A stretch of DNA of 64,000 nt from Bacteroidota bacterium (GTDB lineage: Bacteria > Bacteroidota > Bacteroidia > Cytophagales > Cyclobacteriaceae). Position numbers and translations under genes: made by a program. The DNA is taken from contig JAFDYX010000013.1 in the NCBI GenBank assembly GCA_018267215.1, positions 1 through 64,000 on the forward strand, in the 5' to 3' direction. The notes beneath the pieces were generated by a model. That model saw nothing but the letters and a program-made list of their open reading frames with translations. It was not told the DNA's origin and ran no database searches. Shown here piece by piece: positions 8,277 to 17,337 of the stretch. Positions within the stretch are counted from its first letter, which is position 1. Each line of letters begins with the position of its first letter.

Positions 8277-9887
8277 CTATAAAGATTTTTTAGAAAAAAG
8301 AAAAAAGTCTGCTAAACTACCTTCTTGATCCTCATAATTAATTGCAGGGTATTTGTTTTTTTTAATTTCCTCTAATCGCCACTGAGGATATCTTACTGAA
8401 ATATCTTTAGTAAACTCACGATATAGCTCGTGCGAAGTCATTTGTGGTAAGGTAAGATTAGCAGCATATATGACTACAAATTTTTTTGCTGAACTAAATA
8501 AAATATCTAAATATTTCCAGTAAACATCTTCTTCTACTAAATGATACAGCACATCTAATGACAAGCTACAGTCGCAAACCATTCGACCTCCATTATCTAA
8601 AAAGCAATCTTGGTCAAATAAAAAAAAACTTTTTGTTTGATCTTCTTTAAACCGAGCAATACACAACTTGATCGCTGTGGGGGACACATCTAACCCAATG
8701 TAATTGGGTATATTCAGTAGTGAAAGCTGATTTCCATCACCACAGCCAAATTCTATAAAACTGTTAATTCCTTTCTCAACAGTCCACTGATTAATTGTAT
8801 CTGCTTTGAATTGAGCCAAGTGATTGTATGACCCTGCTCCAGAATTTTTTCCGATTTGATAACGGTTCTCCCAATATTTCTTAGATCTGAAAATTTCATT
8901 TTTCTTAAACAGTAATAGAACTGTGTGATAAAGGTTCATAATTCGAGTATCAAATTTTATAACATATCTTAGATAAACACATGCTGCCCTAACACTCTTA
9001 ACATCAGCATGCAAACATAGTCCAAACCACTTAATAGCAAAAAACCTTCTTGATTTCTTCGAACTAAATAAATGTCTTTTTTTGACAATTGAAATAATTA
9101 ATCTGCCTATCAATTCGAGTTCATCCTCATTGACAACTTGCGAAGTAATTAATTTACTGTAATGTACTGCATCTATTTGATTAAGTGCGAAATAGAGAAA
9201 GGCCTGTCGTTGGAAGATAGAATGTCTTGCAGTTATATAATTTTCCTTATATTTTTTTTGATTGGTAATTTGTGACTCTGATTCTCTGTACATTACCAAT
9301 ACATCAGGTAAATTTTTGAATTTGCCGAGAGGTAGAAGCTCTGTCCACAATCCATGATCCTCCCCATCCAAATACATCTTGTTGTACTTCAATTGATAAT
9401 CTTTTAGAACTTGAGTTCTAAAAGTAACAACAGAATGAGAAAAAGGGCATGCCCCAAGGGTATATATCTTCAATTCTTCATCTTCCGTTGGGTACGAAAG
9501 TATAGCTCCGGTTTGCATTGATTTCATGAATGCTCCACACGCTACATAGTCTTCATGGTTTTCTAAAAAATCAATCAAACGCTCAATCATATGTGGTAAC
9601 GGCTTATCATCTGCGTCTGTTCGTACAATGTACTTACCTTTTGCTTTCGAAAGTCCCAAATTAAGAGCATCAACAATTCCTTGATTATAGCTAAGTTCCA
9701 GATAAACTATTCTGGGGTCATCATATTTCAAAATTTTTTCTTTTGATGAATCAGTTGAACCATCATTCACTATAATGAATTCAAAATTTTTATAAGTTTG
9801 GGTTAAAACAGCAGAAATTGACTCGTCCAGAAAAAGTGCTGCATTATAGACTGGCATGAGTACGCTTACCTTCGGTAACTCTTTCAT
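8277..9887 (-). CDS. Fusion of a family 2 glycosyltransferase and a class I SAM methyltransferase
   Basis: This 536-residue protein has two catalytic parts. Residues about 1-220 are a GT2 domain (VSVLMPVYNAALFLDES, IVNDGSTDSS, and the DxD-type RTDADDKPLP). Residues about 340-530 form a Rossmann methyltransferase, with the SAM-binding motif I FIEFGCGDGNQLSLL, an acidic YIGLDVSPTAIKL strand 2, and an LDVLYHLVEEDVYW segment. The middle (about 220-340) is helical and unassigned. The natural inference is that one polypeptide adds a sugar and methylates it or a neighbour, possibly capping the chain. The fused order is unusual enough to flag. It overlaps the upstream GT10 gene by 4 bp. Confidence 0.8.
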   Translation of the reverse strand: MKELPKVSVLMPVYNAALFLDESISAVLTQTYKNFEFIIVNDGSTDSSKEKILKYDDPRIVYLELSYNQGIVDALNLGLSKAKGKYIVRTDADDKPLPHMIERLIDFLENHEDYVACGAFMKSMQTGAILSYPTEDEELKIYTLGACPFSHSVVTFRTQVLKDYQLKYNKMYLDGEDHGLWTELLPLGKFKNLPDVLVMYRESESQITNQKKYKENYITARHSIFQRQAFLYFALNQIDAVHYSKLITSQVVNEDELELIGRLIISIVKKRHLFSSKKSRRFFAIKWFGLCLHADVKSVRAACVYLRYVIKFDTRIMNLYHTVLLLFKKNEIFRSKKYWENRYQIGKNSGAGSYNHLAQFKADTINQWTVEKGINSFIEFGCGDGNQLSLLNIPNYIGLDVSPTAIKLCIARFKEDQTKSFFLFDQDCFLDNGGRMVCDCSLSLDVLYHLVEEDVYWKYLDILFSSAKKFVVIYAANLTLPQMTSHELYREFTKDISVRYPQWRLEEIKKNKYPAINYEDQEGSLADFFLFSKKSL

Positions 9888-10777
9888 GTGGCCTTAGGAA
9901 TAAATGATAACCTTCGAGGCTTCTGTGCAATTTCAAATTGCTTCAGTTTATCCACGACTGAGGGGAAAAACTGATATTTATTTAAAATCAATTGTCTAGC
10001 CTCTGCGATCCAAGGCAATGCTTTTTTCCACTTATCTAGAGCTACGGCCTCTTTCATTATCTCCATGGTTATATCAGGTTGTAGCGGATCAATTAAGATC
10101 ATAGATTCAGGTGGGAAGTAATCTGTAATATTTGTGCACCCATAGTAAAAAGGCATAGTCCAACTTAAAAAACAATCTGCAATTTTCTCTGTCCAATAAT
10201 CAGCACATGAAAAATTTTCAATGGCTATACTGTATTTTATCGGAGCAAGTCCATCAAACTTGTCAGCTATCGGACGGAAACCTCGACCCATTAAATGATA
10301 AGGAAATTGATGTTGATTGAGTGCATTCATAAAATTTAAACGCACTGCATGTCCCGGCCTTGTATTCAGGCTGCTTGTAATCCAAGTCACATCATCTGAT
10401 TTATTCAACGACTGATAGTTTAATAACAGTAATTGATCATAAGTCTTACCCACGTGCCAAGGTAAGCTTGTTTGTGTGTGGGTCAACTTCAATGATGGAA
10501 AATCTGCTTGCGGCCAAAATGTAAAGATTTGATCAAAGGAAGAAAACACTTTAGTTTGCCATCGATAAAATTCGTGTGGTGGCTCTTGGCTCATAATCCA
10601 TTTCCCGCCTTCCCTAAAAAAACCATATAGGTTTCTTGGATTGGCATTTAGTACGACTATAACATCTGCCCACGGCATAAATCCCTGATGAAACTTGATT
10701 CCCTGCCACTCACCACGGCATCCGGGTGTTTGCCGCATTAAGTCACCTTCCCAATCTTTAATTATACTGACTCTCAA
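9884..10777 (-). CDS. GT10 (fucosyltransferase-like) glycosyltransferase
   Basis: The 297-residue protein carries the C-terminal GT10 signature: an N-F-S then TEK pattern (AIENFSCADYWTEKIADC), followed by MPFYYGCTNITDYFPPESM. In alpha-1,3-fucosyltransferases this motif binds GDP-fucose. The same locus encodes gmd and fcl, which make GDP-L-fucose, so a fucosyltransferase activity is a well-supported inference. The N-terminal acceptor half (SQEPPHEFYRWQTKVF) is divergent. It overlaps the FkbM methyltransferase gene upstream and the GT2 fusion gene downstream by 4 bp each, implying tight co-translation. Confidence 0.8.
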   Translation of the reverse strand: MRVSIIKDWEGDLMRQTPGCRGEWQGIKFHQGFMPWADVIVVLNANPRNLYGFFREGGKWIMSQEPPHEFYRWQTKVFSSFDQIFTFWPQADFPSLKLTHTQTSLPWHVGKTYDQLLLLNYQSLNKSDDVTWITSSLNTRPGHAVRLNFMNALNQHQFPYHLMGRGFRPIADKFDGLAPIKYSIAIENFSCADYWTEKIADCFLSWTMPFYYGCTNITDYFPPESMILIDPLQPDITMEIMKEAVALDKWKKALPWIAEARQLILNKYQFFPSVVDKLKQFEIAQKPRRLSFIPKAT

Positions 10778-11445
10778 GATTTATAAGCTATGACGGTTGA
10801 CCAATGCTTTTCATCTTTCATTGTCTTAAACCCTAAAGAATCCAACTGCTTAAGAAAGAAATTCAATTTCTCAGGTGGGTAATGAACCTCGATCTTTATC
10901 TCTTTTACAATGGATAACCAGCTTAAATCGTTTTGAAAAATTTCTAACTCAGCCCCTTCAATATCCATTTTTAGATAATCAATTACTTCTATTTTATTAT
11001 CAGCTATTATTTGGTTAATCGTAGTTGTGGTGACATTAATCTTGTTTTCAATTTCTCTGTCAGTGTTTATTGATAATTTATAAGCATCATAATTCACCAT
11101 TTTATTATAAGAAAGAGTTGTGTTCTCAAACCAGACTGCTTTATTAAAAATGAAAACATCTGATAACCCTTTAGTATTTTTTAATGATAGTAGATAGTTA
11201 TCATAATCCATCTCAAAACCATACACCATACTTTTCGGATACATTAATTTGATATCAACAACTGTAAGACCAATGTTGCTACCAAGATCAAGAATTATTG
11301 GCTGCTCGCTGAGAATAGGCAGATGAGGGTGATGATATTTTTTTTTAAAAACATAATCAAAGACTTCAAAATCAACTGAGTATTTTCTTAAAAATATATA
11401 TCTGTTCTCTATTTTAATTTTCTTGTATTTAAATATGGAAAACAT
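10774..11445 (-). CDS. FkbM-family SAM methyltransferase (first of two)
   Basis: The 223-residue protein has SAM motif I in ILDLGSNIGLTVVDIK, an acidic strand-2 end (YGFEMDYDNYLLSL), and the FkbM signature DYLKMDIEGAELEIF at about residues 165-180. FkbM-type enzymes O-methylate hydroxyls of sugars or polyketides; in polysaccharide loci they usually methylate glycan residues. It overlaps the GT10 gene by 4 bp, so its substrate may be the residue added by that enzyme, though this is only suggested. Strong A+T bias is shared with its neighbours. Confidence 0.82.
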   Translation of the reverse strand: MFSIFKYKKIKIENRYIFLRKYSVDFEVFDYVFKKKYHHPHLPILSEQPIILDLGSNIGLTVVDIKLMYPKSMVYGFEMDYDNYLLSLKNTKGLSDVFIFNKAVWFENTTLSYNKMVNYDAYKLSINTDREIENKINVTTTTINQIIADNKIEVIDYLKMDIEGAELEIFQNDLSWLSIVKEIKIEVHYPPEKLNFFLKQLDSLGFKTMKDEKHWSTVIAYKS

Positions 11446-11512
11446 AATCGAAGCAGATTTTTATAACGTTAATAAAACCGATTTAGAATATTTAATTAAA
11501 AAACTTCAAATA

Positions 11513-12220
11513 CTATAATATAGCCTTAGAAATTAAATGTTTCAAAATAGAAATATCACCTAACTCGTTCAATAATCTTAAATGAATAAATAACATGTCG
11601 TTTCCGAAATTACAGACGTATCGGTAACCTCTTAAAAATAAATAAAACTTTAATTTTATTCTGTCTATTTTGTAATTAGCCTCAACTGTTAATACATTAA
11701 TTTTTATTTTATTAAAATTAACTGCTTTCAAAATGTATAACTCACTTCCTTCCGTATCAATATTGCAATAATCAATTAGATCAATTGAATGTTTCATTAT
11801 CAATTGATTTATGTTTACTACATTAAGTTCTACTTCTTTTTTGGTACCACCATACAGTTTTATCTCAGAATCTATTCTATCTAAATGCCTTTTATCATAC
11901 TTAGATTTTAATCCAGAAAGCATTTCTGCATAACCCGATATCTCCAAAAAAATCTCTTTTGAGTTTTTTGCACCAACGGCACAATTCTCGACAATACAAT
12001 CACGATTTTGTTTTAATTTCTCGAATGTGTGGGGTAAGGGTTCTATACAGACACCATTCCATTTCAATTCTTTTTCAAAAAAATAAGTATTGCTATATGT
12101 AACACCGTCATTTGCTCCAATGTCTAAAAATACCCCATGAGTCTTGTTCCTAAATATAACCTCAGCTAAAGCCTTATCTTGTCCATATTGAGAAAAATAC
12201 CAATTGACTATCTCGTTCAT
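11513..12220 (-). CDS. FkbM-family SAM methyltransferase (second of two)
   Basis: The 235-residue protein reads YFSQYGQDKALAEVIF, then motif I VFLDIGANDGVTYSNTYFFE, and the FkbM signature DYCNIDTEGSELYILKAV. The YSQxGQD opening is typical of a distinct FkbM branch, so this is not a recent duplicate of the adjacent gene at 10774-11445; the two share little beyond the fold. It probably methylates a second position of the glycan. It lies 58 bp downstream of wzt, in the A+T-rich part of the locus. Confidence 0.82.
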   Translation of the reverse strand: MNEIVNWYFSQYGQDKALAEVIFRNKTHGVFLDIGANDGVTYSNTYFFEKELKWNGVCIEPLPHTFEKLKQNRDCIVENCAVGAKNSKEIFLEISGYAEMLSGLKSKYDKRHLDRIDSEIKLYGGTKKEVELNVVNINQLIMKHSIDLIDYCNIDTEGSELYILKAVNFNKIKINVLTVEANYKIDRIKLKFYLFLRGYRYVCNFGNDMLFIHLRLLNELGDISILKHLISKAIL

Positions 12221-12278
12221 TTTGTGATATTTATATATCGGAACAACCTACTAACTAGTTATTTAATACTGATATACT

Positions 12279-13517
12279 TTATTCAAGTGTAACATGAAAA
12301 TTCTCTAAGTAAACACCTTGAGATAATGTTGGTACAGCATATTCAATAGAAAAAATTGCGTGAGAAACTGTAATGAATTTAAAATTATCAATCTTCTCAA
12401 TCAAGATATCACCACAATTAATATGTGATAGAATTTGATAGTCACCTGGTATAAGTCCCAGCCTATCAATCGTAAATATCAAACTAAAAATACCTTCATT
12501 TACGTCAAATGAAATACCTTTAAAGGCTGTCCATAGGCTTGTAATTCTAGAGTTGTGAATATTATTAAAACAAACAGCAAACTGTACACCCTTCATGCTT
12601 CTATTTGCTTTGCACTTCATCTTTACTACTACAGCTTGTTCTGTTGAAAGTTCAGTCAATTCTACACCGTTTTCATTTAAAAATATAATATCAATTAATT
12701 GTATTTCTCCTGTACCTATACGAACATAGTTTGATGATATATTTTTTGAATGGCTAACATAACTCTCTATCACCTTATTAATAGCACCTGCATAATATAT
12801 ACTTCCATTATTTAATAAAACGCCAACCGAACAAAGTTTGTGTACTGCGTTTAAATCATGGCTCACAAACAACACCGTTCTCCCTTCATTTTTACTGACG
12901 TCTTCCATTTTGCCGAGACATTTTTTTTGGAACTGAGCATCGCCTACGGCCAGCACTTCGTCCACAATTAATATCTCGGGCTCTAAGTGGGCGGCCACGG
13001 CAAAGGCGAGGCGCACATACATGCCGCTGCTGTAACGCTTCACGGGTGTGTCGAGAAATTTTTCTACTTCCGCAAAGGCTACGATCTCATCGAACTTGGC
13101 CCGTATCTCCGCGCGGCTCATGCCGAGGATGGCGCCATTCAAAAAAATATTTTCGCGGCCTGTCAGTTCAGGGTGAAAGCCCGTGCCCACCTCCAGCAAC
13201 GAAGCCACCCGCCCATCAATAGTAATGCGGCCTTGGGTGGGTTCAGTAATGCGGCTCAGAATTTTCAATAGCGTGCTCTTGCCCGCTCCGTTGCGCCCGA
13301 TGATGCCCACGCGGTCGCCCTGCTTAATTTCAAAGTTAAGGTCTTTCAGCGCCCAAAATTCTTCATGTGTCAGGTGGGGCTTTTGTTTGTTTAGGCCTAT
13401 CCACTTTTTTGTTTTCCGCACCATTACATCGCGCAGCGACTTATACGGCTCGCGCTCTTCGTGCGAGATGATGAAACGCTTGGAAAGATTTTCTACCCGG
13501 ATAACCGTATCAGACAT
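12279..13517 (-). CDS. wzt: ABC polysaccharide exporter ATP-binding protein with C-terminal glycan-binding domain (Wzt)
   Basis: This 412-residue protein has a nucleotide-binding domain at residues 1 to about 250: Walker A GRNGAGKS near 74-81, signature YSSGM near 162-166, Walker B LIVDEVLAVGD, and H-loop His220. Residues about 260-412 form a beta-rich Wzt_C-like domain that in O-antigen transporters recognises the finished chain's non-reducing end. It pairs with the permease gene 3 bp upstream. The DNA changes composition inside this gene: the 60-base line at 12961-13020 has 34 G/C, while 12781-12840 has 19. The first encodes the conserved NBD and the second the end of it, suggesting that the specificity domain was exchanged together with the glycosyltransferases. 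Confidence 0.9.
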   Translation of the reverse strand: MSDTVIRVENLSKRFIISHEEREPYKSLRDVMVRKTKKWIGLNKQKPHLTHEEFWALKDLNFEIKQGDRVGIIGRNGAGKSTLLKILSRITEPTQGRITIDGRVASLLEVGTGFHPELTGRENIFLNGAILGMSRAEIRAKFDEIVAFAEVEKFLDTPVKRYSSGMYVRLAFAVAAHLEPEILIVDEVLAVGDAQFQKKCLGKMEDVSKNEGRTVLFVSHDLNAVHKLCSVGVLLNNGSIYYAGAINKVIESYVSHSKNISSNYVRIGTGEIQLIDIIFLNENGVELTELSTEQAVVVKMKCKANRSMKGVQFAVCFNNIHNSRITSLWTAFKGISFDVNEGIFSLIFTIDRLGLIPGDYQILSHINCGDILIEKIDNFKFITVSHAIFSIEYAVPTLSQGVYLENFHVTLE

Positions 13518-13520
13518 AAG

Positions 13521-14342
13521 TTAGATGTTATCGGCAAAGCCGCGTTCGGTTTTACGGAAGTAGAAGATGCCTATCAAAAGAAAAAGCAAGATTACTGATG
13601 TGGAAATGGCCAGTGCCGTCCAGTTCATCGGTTCATTTAAAATACACCAGCGAAAGCCGTCCACAATACCTACCATGGGATTGAGGGCATACCACAGCCG
13701 CCACTTCTCCGGCACGATGCTGCTGCTGAACCCGATGGGTGTAAGGTACAAACCCAACTGTACCACAAAGGGAATGACATAGCGCACATCGCGATATTTT
13801 ACGTTGAGCGCGGTAACATAAAGCCCCACCCCCAGTGCGGCTGCCAGCGCCAGCAGGATAAAGACCGGCAGCAACATTATTTTTATGTCGGGCATGACCT
13901 GATAAAAGGCCATCATGCACAACAGCAGTAAAAAAGAGATAGCAAAATCAACCAGGCTGGTGAAGATGGAACTGGCCGGGATGATCATGCGCGGGAAATA
14001 TACTTTTGAAACTAAGTTGGCATTGCCGATGAGGCTGTTGCTGGCTTCAGACAGGGCGCTGGCAAAAAACTGCCAGGGCAGCATGCCTGCAAAAACCATG
14101 ATAGCGTAGGGGGCGCTGCCCGGAGCGGGAAGTTTGGCCACGCGGCTGAACACGACCGTAAAAATAATGGTAGTCAGCAGCGGCCGGATGATGGCCCACG
14201 CGGCACCCAGCACCGTTTGTTTGTAGCGCACCTTTACATCGCGCCATGAAAGGATGTAAAATAGCTCGCGGAAATGCCACAGATCCTGCCAATAGTTTTT
14301 TTCGGTACGCCCCGCTTCAATAACAGTTCTGTTTGGTTTCAT
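13521..14342 (-). CDS. wzm: ABC polysaccharide exporter permease (Wzm)
   Basis: This is a 273-residue inner-membrane permease of the ABC-2 type with about six hydrophobic segments (e.g. FAISFLLLLCMMAFYQV and ISTSVILLFLLIGIFYF). The amphipathic N-terminal gate reads FRELFYILSWRDVKVRYKQT, the hallmark of TagG/Wzm proteins. It moves the undecaprenyl-linked glycan across the inner membrane with Wzt. An upstream in-frame extension to 14543 exists but would overlap asnB by 122 bp and lacks homology-like sequence, so the Met at 14342 is chosen; a TACCTTTG box lies 10 bp before it. Confidence 0.9.
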   Translation of the reverse strand: MKPNRTVIEAGRTEKNYWQDLWHFRELFYILSWRDVKVRYKQTVLGAAWAIIRPLLTTIIFTVVFSRVAKLPAPGSAPYAIMVFAGMLPWQFFASALSEASNSLIGNANLVSKVYFPRMIIPASSIFTSLVDFAISFLLLLCMMAFYQVMPDIKIMLLPVFILLALAAALGVGLYVTALNVKYRDVRYVIPFVVQLGLYLTPIGFSSSIVPEKWRLWYALNPMVGIVDGFRWCILNEPMNWTALAISTSVILLFLLIGIFYFRKTERGFADNI

Positions 14343-14352
14343 GTATTGTCCG

Positions 14353-14360
14353 CAAAGGTA
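14353..14360 (-). promoter_or_regulatory. Candidate -7 promoter box (TACCTTTG) for wzm-wzt
   Basis: On the minus strand the box reads TACCTTTG, an exact match to the Bacteroidota TAnnTTTG -7 consensus. It lies 10 bp before the wzm start, in the 79 bp gap after asnB. No clear TTTG -33 element is visible at the usual spacing, so this is a half-match only. It could give the exporter genes their own transcription start. Confidence 0.4.
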
Positions 14361-14421
14361 ATTGAAAGACAGTAAAAGACCACGCCCCCGATTCTCATGA
14401 TGGTAAAATTCCTCGGCTGCT

Positions 14422-16200
14422 TTAGCGAAACTGGTTGAGTACGGCCAGGCTCCAGTACTTACTCCAGTGGATGCGATGTTGCAGAAAATCTTGTGTGTAG
14501 CTGTCGCGGTGATCCGGCCTGCACAAATCTTTAAGTTTTTCAATATCCTCTTTCATCCACACAGACAGCGGAAAAGTAAACCCCTTCTTTCTGCGGTTGA
14601 CAATATCCTCGGGCAACACACCCGACAAGGCATCCGTCAGTAGTTTTTTTGTGCTGTGCTGCGGATACCTGACCGCGGCAGGAACCGAATAGATTTTTTT
14701 CAACAACTCGGTATCTAAAAAAGGCACACGCACTTCCAGGCCATGCCACATGCTCATCATATCGGTGTCTTTCAGCAGTTGATTGGTCATGTACACTTTA
14801 AACTCTAAGTGCGACACGTACTCATCATTCCGGATGTTGTCCGGCAAATCTATTGTTACATCCTGTAAAATATCCCACACCTCTTGTTCATCACATTGAA
14901 GCAGCGAGGCGATGGCATCGGGTGTGTGGATGCCCCGCAGGAACAGGTAGTCTCCCACAGGCCCTCGTATATCTAAAAACACCAACCGCCTGAGCGATTC
15001 ATTGTAGCGGCTCAGCAGGTGTGCCGTTGTTGTCCGGAAGGGCAGCATCGAGCGTAAATATTTTACCATCCGGATACGTCCGAAAGAAGCGTACCCCCCA
15101 AAAACCTCATCGGCACCCAGTCCCGACAGCACAGTTTTCAGGCCATCGCGATGGGCGCAACGCGAAACAAAATAAGTATTTACTCCGTCATTGGTGGGCT
15201 GATCCATCGCGCACCAAATATCATCCAGCGAATCCCAAAACATACGTGCAGTAACGCGGTGGGCAATGTGGTCGGTATTTTGAGTACACTCCAACACCCT
15301 TTTTTGAAAAGGGCGCTCATCAAACTGGGCATCATCAAAATTAATGGAAATACTTTTTACGCCATCTTGCAACTTATCGGCCAGTAAAGTCAACAAACTG
15401 GAATCAATACCCCCACTTAAAAATACTCCCAGCGGGGCATCGGCTATCAGGTTTTTTTTTACTGCTTCCATCACACCGGCACGGGTCAGTTCCAATGCAC
15501 TGCCATAGTTAACAGAGTTATCAACTGATACCGGAAAATGATATCTGTTGATGGATTTTGAAAAATTATGTAAGTCTATTGCCATCCATGTGCCGGGCTC
15601 TAAACCATAGACTCCCCGCAGAGTAGTAGTGGGATGAGGCAATGACCCAAAAGCTAAGAAAAGTGTGCGCCACGTATGGCTCTCGGGCCAGTTGGGGTCT
15701 ATCGCCTTAAAGGCACGTACTTCAGACGAAAAAATCAGTTGGTCGTTGCGGAAAGAATAGTACAAGGGCTTTACGCCCACCTGATCTCTCACCAGCAATA
15801 ATTTGTTTTGTTGTTTGTCATACAGGGCGAAAGCAAAGATCCCTTCGAAGCGGTGGAATGCCTCTGTGCCCCACAGACGGTAAGCCTGCAGAATTACTTC
15901 GGTGTCGCTGTGGGTCTTAAATACCTGCCCGAATGTTTCCAGTTCCTTTCTGAGTGCCTGGAAATTATAAATCTCTCCGTTGAATGTGATGACCAAATTG
16001 CCATCCTCGGAAAGCATGGGCTGATGGCCGGCCTGAGAAAGGTCAATGATCGAAAGCCTGCGGTGCCCCAGTGCTACGTGCTCATCTTCAAAAATACCTT
16101 CGTCATCGGGGCCGCCATGTGCTAAACTTTTCAGCATAGCCACAACGGCCTCGGTTCTTTGCCGAGAAGGGTGGGCTGCTATGCCGGCTATTCTGCACAT
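14422..16200 (-). CDS. asnB: Asparagine synthase-type glutamine amidotransferase (AsnB family)
   Basis: The protein has 592 residues. The N-terminal Ntn-hydrolase glutaminase begins MCRIAGIAA with catalytic Cys2 and has GHRRLSIIDLS and TFNGEIYNF; the C-terminal synthetase domain has the ATP loop PLGVFLSGGIDSSLLTL. Both active sites look intact. Classical AsnB makes asparagine, but AsnB homologues inside polysaccharide clusters (e.g. WbpS/WbmE types) convert glycan uronic acids to uronamides. Its position between gmd and the exporter genes favours a glycan-amidating role, although a plain asparagine synthase co-opted into the operon is possible. It is 9 bp downstream of gmd. Confidence 0.82.
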   Translation of the reverse strand: MCRIAGIAAHPSRQRTEAVVAMLKSLAHGGPDDEGIFEDEHVALGHRRLSIIDLSQAGHQPMLSEDGNLVITFNGEIYNFQALRKELETFGQVFKTHSDTEVILQAYRLWGTEAFHRFEGIFAFALYDKQQNKLLLVRDQVGVKPLYYSFRNDQLIFSSEVRAFKAIDPNWPESHTWRTLFLAFGSLPHPTTTLRGVYGLEPGTWMAIDLHNFSKSINRYHFPVSVDNSVNYGSALELTRAGVMEAVKKNLIADAPLGVFLSGGIDSSLLTLLADKLQDGVKSISINFDDAQFDERPFQKRVLECTQNTDHIAHRVTARMFWDSLDDIWCAMDQPTNDGVNTYFVSRCAHRDGLKTVLSGLGADEVFGGYASFGRIRMVKYLRSMLPFRTTTAHLLSRYNESLRRLVFLDIRGPVGDYLFLRGIHTPDAIASLLQCDEQEVWDILQDVTIDLPDNIRNDEYVSHLEFKVYMTNQLLKDTDMMSMWHGLEVRVPFLDTELLKKIYSVPAAVRYPQHSTKKLLTDALSGVLPEDIVNRRKKGFTFPLSVWMKEDIEKLKDLCRPDHRDSYTQDFLQHRIHWSKYWSLAVLNQFR

Positions 16201-16209
16201 GCGAAAATC

Positions 16210-17337
16210 TTATTCGGTGGGATGAAATACTTTATGCCCTTTTTCTTTTAGTACAATATCGCGCTGAAAAAGTTTTACGTCCGCTTCCACCATTTCTTTC
16301 ACCAGCATGTTGAGATCGTATTTAGGTTGCCAGTTCAACTTCGTTTTGGCTTTGGTAGCATCGCCAATCAGTAGATCTACTTCGGTGGGCCGGAAATATG
16401 ACTTGTCTATGGCCACCAGCACATCGCCCGGCTTGGGGTGTGTAGAACTGTGTGGAGCTTTGTCTTTATCAACGGACTCCAGCACGCCTACTTCATCTGC
16501 TCCTTTTCCTTCGAAGCGGATGGTGTAACCCACTTCAGCAAAAGCCATGCGTATAAAATCTCTGACGTAGGTAGTCTTTCCGGTGGCAATCACAAAATCA
16601 TCAGGTTCGGGTTGTTGCAAGATCAGCCACATGGCTTCTACAAAATCTTTGGCGTGCCCCCAGTCTCTGCGGGCATCGAGGTTGCCGATATATAATTTTT
16701 TCTCCAGCCCCAGAGCAATCTTGGCAACGGCACGGGTGATTTTGCGGGTAACAAAAGTTTCGCCCCGCAAGGGCGACTCGTGGTTAAACAAAATTCCATT
16801 GGAAGCAAACAGCCCATACGCTTCGCGGTAGTTGACGGTGATCCAATACGCATACAGTTTGGCTACAGCATAAGGCGAGCGCGGATAAAAAGGAGTCTTT
16901 TCATTTTGAGGCACAGCTTGCACCAGCCCGTACAACTCGGAGGTAGAGGCCTGATATATTTTTGTTTTCTTTGCCAGCCCCAACATCTTCACCGCTTCCA
17001 GAATACGCAACGTGCCAATGCCGTCTGCGTTGGCAGTATATTCGGGTGTATCAAAACTTACCTTCACGTGGCTCATGGCCGCGAGGTTGTAAATTTCGTC
17101 AGGTTGTGTCTCCTGAATGATGCGGATCAGGTTGGTGGAGTCAGTCAGGTCGCCATAATGAAGTTTCAACTTCAGGTTATTTTCGTGCTGATCTTGGTAC
17201 AAGTGATCAATCCGGTCGGTATTGAACAAGGAAGACCTGCGCTTGATGCCATGCACAAAATATCCTTTTCCCAGAAGGAGTTCGGTCAGGTAGGCACCAT
17301 CTTGACCTGTGATGCCTGTAATCAAAGCTGTTTTCAT
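16210..17337 (-). CDS. gmd: GDP-mannose 4,6-dehydratase
   Basis: This 375-residue short-chain dehydrogenase/reductase converts GDP-D-mannose to GDP-4-keto-6-deoxy-D-mannose, the first step to GDP-L-fucose. The NADP-binding motif [15 protein letters not shown] is at the N-terminus, the structural [17 protein letters not shown] segment follows, and the catalytic YxxxK is in [12 protein letters not shown]. Length and spacing match Gmd proteins of about 370 residues. It overlaps fcl by 4 bp, so the two fucose genes are translationally coupled. Confidence 0.95.
   Translation of the reverse strand: MKTALITGITGQDGAYLTELLLGKGYFVHGIKRRSSLFNTDRIDHLYQDQHENNLKLKLHYGDLTDSTNLIRIIQETQPDEIYNLAAMSHVKVSFDTPEYTANADGIGTLRILEAVKMLGLAKKTKIYQASTSELYGLVQAVPQNEKTPFYPRSPYAVAKLYAYWITVNYREAYGLFASNGILFNHESPLRGETFVTRKITRAVAKIALGLEKKLYIGNLDARRDWGHAKDFVEAMWLILQQPEPDDFVIATGKTTYVRDFIRMAFAEVGYTIRFEGKGADEVGVLESVDKDKAPHSSTHPKPGDVLVAIDKSYFRPTEVDLLIGDATKAKTKLNWQPKYDLNMLVKEMVEADVKLFQRDIVLKEKGHKVFHPTE

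Noticed and set aside
11435-11518. 27-codon plus-strand frame between the two FkbM genes (MENIIEADFYNVNK...)
   Set aside because: Lies in very A+T-rich DNA, opposite to the operon direction, partly overlapping the FkbM start; chance is the simpler explanation.
14343-14543. N-terminal extension of the Wzm permease
   Set aside because: Would overlap asnB by 122 bp and lacks permease-like sequence; the Met at 14342 gives the standard N-terminus.
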